Positions 24,947 through 26,857 of a stretch of DNA of 26,857 nt are shown here, in pieces. A model generated the notes under the pieces. It was not told the origin of the DNA and did no database searches. It was given only the letters and a program-made list of their open reading frames with translations. Every line of letters begins with the position of its first letter. The first letter of the stretch is position 1. This DNA comes from CAYWBI01 sp964456445. Its GTDB lineage: Bacteria; Calditrichota; Calditrichia; Calditrichales; J004. A program made the position numbers and the translations under genes. The DNA lies in the NCBI GenBank assembly GCA_964456445.1, contig CAYWBI010000034.1, positions 1 through 26,857 of the forward strand, given 5' to 3'.

Positions 24947-26629
24947 TTAATATGTATGGGTTTCTTGTTGCATTAGGATGTCTTTCAAAACAGTGTTTAG
25001 TCTTTTGGCTATCATTTCGTGGTATAACTCATTAACATGAACACCATCGTTGTGAAAGAGACGTTTTTTCTTATAAATTGTATCCAAACCATTTATATAG
25101 TGACTTTTAAGAAACGTGTCCTTCATCTTATGATCCAGTTTTCTGCATAAATAAGGTTCAATCTTGTATTTGCTTCTTAGATTTGGCCCAAGCAGTATCG
25201 GTTTGATTGCGTTACTTTTACAATACTTTTCAACTTTATAAACCAATTCCAGGTACTTATTTATAGCATAGAAATGGTTCCTGATCAGGCAACCCATTAA
25301 ATAATTCATATTAACTAAAAATTTATGAAAGTTTGAAGTATTGTTTTTCGAACGGTAGTCGTATCTTCTGCCCAAATTAAGGATATCATATTTCTCGGGG
25401 TTAATAATATTGAAAAAAGGTAAATTCAGTGAACGTTTTAATTTGCCTTCGTTGTTTATATATTTATAATAAAATTTGATAATTCTAAGAAATGGTTCCG
25501 GTCTAATGCTAAAGATAAGAACATCAATGCTCTTTGTACTGTTTGCTTTTCTGATCTTTTCCATCACCTTTGTAAACCGTTCATAACGAACAATATCAAT
25601 GTTAAGTTTGATGTCCAAAGTAGTTTCAATAAAATCTCTCGTTTGTGTTAGAAAAATATCTTCATATAAGATATTATGCTGTACCGGAAAACAACCGCCT
25701 ACAAAGGTTAAATGAATACTCTTTTGATCGCTGTTCTTCAAATAATTTTTTGCAGCAATGTATTCCTGATAGGAAATAATACGTTTATCCTTTTTGGTTA
25801 AACCTAAGCCATTATTATATTTCTTATAATTATCAATGGTTTCTTTTACAATTTCCTTTGTTGGATAAAATTGAAGTCGGTTTTTAAGCAATCTGGGAAA
25901 ATCTTTCTTACTGCATTCTGAATAATTAAAACAAATTTCCGTATGAAAATTTGAAAGAGAGGTTTGTCCAAAATGGTTATTTGTAAGTGTTTCTAAATGC
26001 GCAAGCATAGAACAAAAAAAATCTAATTTCTGCATCGAAAGAAAGGGGGAATTAATAAAACAGATATTCTTATCATTTATTTTAGAAACAATTTTGTTTA
26101 CCCATTTCCAGTATGCGTGGCTTTCCTGATGAAAGAAGGGGAAAATATTCAAACTTAAATTATAATCACAATGTCCGAATGCTATATTATTAACAAAATT
26201 TAATTTGATAATTTTGTAAATATTTTCCAGACCGGTTTTGTTTTCGATTATTGGTATTATTTCCCTGTATGTGATATCATTACGATCAATTATTTTTACA
26301 CAATCAACAAGTTCTTTTGTGTTTTCTATTTTTGGTAAAAAAACTGAATGTATATCCAGGGTTTTAAGTCTCAATAAATCTTTATGTAATTCACTGATGT
26401 TTTTTGCATTTAACCGAACACCAATTTTACTGTTTTTTGCAATATTAGGCGCTATTTTAAAAAAATAATCCCTGTACCGTTCCTTTAATTGTTCAGATTG
26501 TTTTTCATTCAAGCCATTCTGAATGCCATCTTCAAAATCAAAGCAAACTATTAAATTTTTCTTACCATAATGTTTTATATGTTTTCGGTTTGTCTCCTGA
26601 TTATATTTTATGAATTGGTAGATTTTCAC
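24947..26629 (-). CDS. CitE-like (HpcH/HpaI) lyase domain fused to SGNH-hydrolase-like domain
   Basis: The 560-residue protein appears to join two enzymes. Residues about 1-255 follow the citrate-lyase-beta/HpcH-HpaI barrel pattern: FDFEDG (30-35), VRLN with R72, VFLPKIEN, PIIEN with E129, AFGHCDYNLSL with D155. R72, E129 and D155 match the usual CoA-ester and magnesium ligands, so activity is plausible. Residues about 303-555 resemble an SGNH/GDSL hydrolase: a first-strand turn FVGGCFP (C313 where GDS serine is expected), DVLIFSIRP, LLGPNLR, and a terminal NDGVHVN with D528/H531 as in the DxxH block. No signal peptide is seen. The GTG start at 26629 has only a weak AGAGA upstream. Sampled lines are about one-third G+C, clearly lower than the pyr genes, which suggests transfer. 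Function is unknown. Confidence 0.7.
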   Translation of the reverse strand: MKIYQFIKYNQETNRKHIKHYGKKNLIVCFDFEDGIQNGLNEKQSEQLKERYRDYFFKIAPNIAKNSKIGVRLNAKNISELHKDLLRLKTLDIHSVFLPKIENTKELVDCVKIIDRNDITYREIIPIIENKTGLENIYKIIKLNFVNNIAFGHCDYNLSLNIFPFFHQESHAYWKWVNKIVSKINDKNICFINSPFLSMQKLDFFCSMLAHLETLTNNHFGQTSLSNFHTEICFNYSECSKKDFPRLLKNRLQFYPTKEIVKETIDNYKKYNNGLGLTKKDKRIISYQEYIAAKNYLKNSDQKSIHLTFVGGCFPVQHNILYEDIFLTQTRDFIETTLDIKLNIDIVRYERFTKVMEKIRKANSTKSIDVLIFSIRPEPFLRIIKFYYKYINNEGKLKRSLNLPFFNIINPEKYDILNLGRRYDYRSKNNTSNFHKFLVNMNYLMGCLIRNHFYAINKYLELVYKVEKYCKSNAIKPILLGPNLRSKYKIEPYLCRKLDHKMKDTFLKSHYINGLDTIYKKKRLFHNDGVHVNELYHEMIAKRLNTVLKDILMQQETHTY

Positions 26630-26720
26630 TTTACTGTCTCTGGACGGTTGGGCCCTGCAAAGCAGACGGTTTTTAAGCTCTTGTCTTTCAACTTATATGT
26701 GGATTTTATATATACACAAA

Positions 26721-26739
26721 GGGCCTGAAACAACGGCCC
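26721..26739 (-). terminator. Possible weak terminator after the CDF gene
   Basis: GGGCC (26721-26725) and GGCCC (26735-26739) enclose a nine-base loop. On the minus strand the hairpin is followed by TTTGTGT, a short T-rich tail. It lies about 30 bases after the stop of the partial cation-efflux gene and before the CitE/SGNH gene, so it may separate their transcripts. Confidence 0.3.
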
Positions 26740-26768
26740 CCTGGATGGCTAAAGAAAAGAATTTAAAA

Positions 26769-26857
26769 CTATACCATAGCCTGCGTTTTACAATGGTTGC
26801 ATTCAAATTGGATAGTGGTATGGGTTACGCCAAAATGTTCCCGAAGTTCATTTTCCA
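26769..26857 (-). CDS. Cation diffusion facilitator (zinc/cobalt/cadmium efflux), C-terminal fragment
   Basis: The last 28 codons of a minus-strand gene enter the window from the right edge and end with TAG at 26769-26771. The peptide includes LREHFGVTHTTIQFE followed by CNHCKTQAMV. The pattern H(F)GVxHTTIQxE is the characteristic end of the cytoplasmic domain of CDF/CzcD-type metal exporters. The extra CNHC pair after it would suit a metal-binding tail, as seen in some members. The membrane part lies outside the window, so metal preference cannot be assessed. The gene is too short inside the window to appear as a full ORF but the match is distinctive. Confidence 0.75.
   Translation of the reverse strand, partial: ENELREHFGVTHTTIQFECNHCKTQAMV

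Overview
The window looks like chromosomal DNA from a Gram-negative (two-membrane) bacterium, probably of the FCB / Calditrichota-like groups. The clues are a large outer-membrane barrel protein with TolB-like repeats, a BamB-like lipoprotein, signal peptidase II, PAS/GAF-rich signalling proteins, several starts without a Shine-Dalgarno site, and intergenic structured repeats. The phylum is an inference from gene content; there is no rRNA or other marker here to fix it. No tRNA, rRNA, CRISPR array, transposase or phage gene was seen.

Layout. (1) 1-598: gene-free, repeat-rich DNA with two copies of a stem-loop repeat. (2) 599-3236, + strand: serS, plsC and upp in a tight operon (translation, phospholipid synthesis, uracil salvage). 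(3) 3238-7093, - strand: a receiver-GAF-diguanylate cyclase and a membrane GAF-GAF-SpoIIE (PP2C) phosphatase. (4) 7308-11880, - strand: an envelope operon coding for a metalloprotease/TolB-propeller/Omp85-like barrel protein, a BamB-like lipoprotein and a PEGA-like exported protein, with translationally coupled junctions. (5) 12137-14751, + strand: a zinc-finger-tethered NodB-type polysaccharide deacetylase and an exported ENPP-type phosphodiesterase. (6) 14963-16702, - strand: a PAS-PAS-HisKA-receiver protein that lacks the kinase ATPase domain. (7) 16820-19454, + strand: a YjiH-like membrane protein and class I fructose-bisphosphate aldolase. (8) 19612-23698, + strand: a de novo pyrimidine operon pyrC - OPRT/ODC fusion - pyrB - pyrI, preceded by a strong intrinsic terminator that may act as an attenuator. 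(9) 23825-26857, - strand: lspA, a 609-bp gene-free gap, an AT-rich gene coding for a CitE-like lyase fused to an SGNH-like domain, and the C-terminal end of a cation diffusion facilitator running off the window.

How they fit together. The pyrimidine operon supplies carbamoyl-aspartate formation, ring closure and both final UMP steps (carAB and pyrD are elsewhere), while upp near the left end salvages uracil to UMP. LspA would process lipoproteins such as the BamB-like protein. The signalling genes (c-di-GMP synthesis, SpoIIE phosphatase, PAS/receiver) are interleaved with envelope genes, but the sequence shows no direct link between them.

Most worth a second look: the CitE-like/SGNH-like fusion with atypical base composition, the eukaryote-type UMP synthase in a bacterial operon, the histidine-kinase-like protein without a catalytic domain, the possible pyr attenuator, and the protease-propeller-barrel envelope operon.
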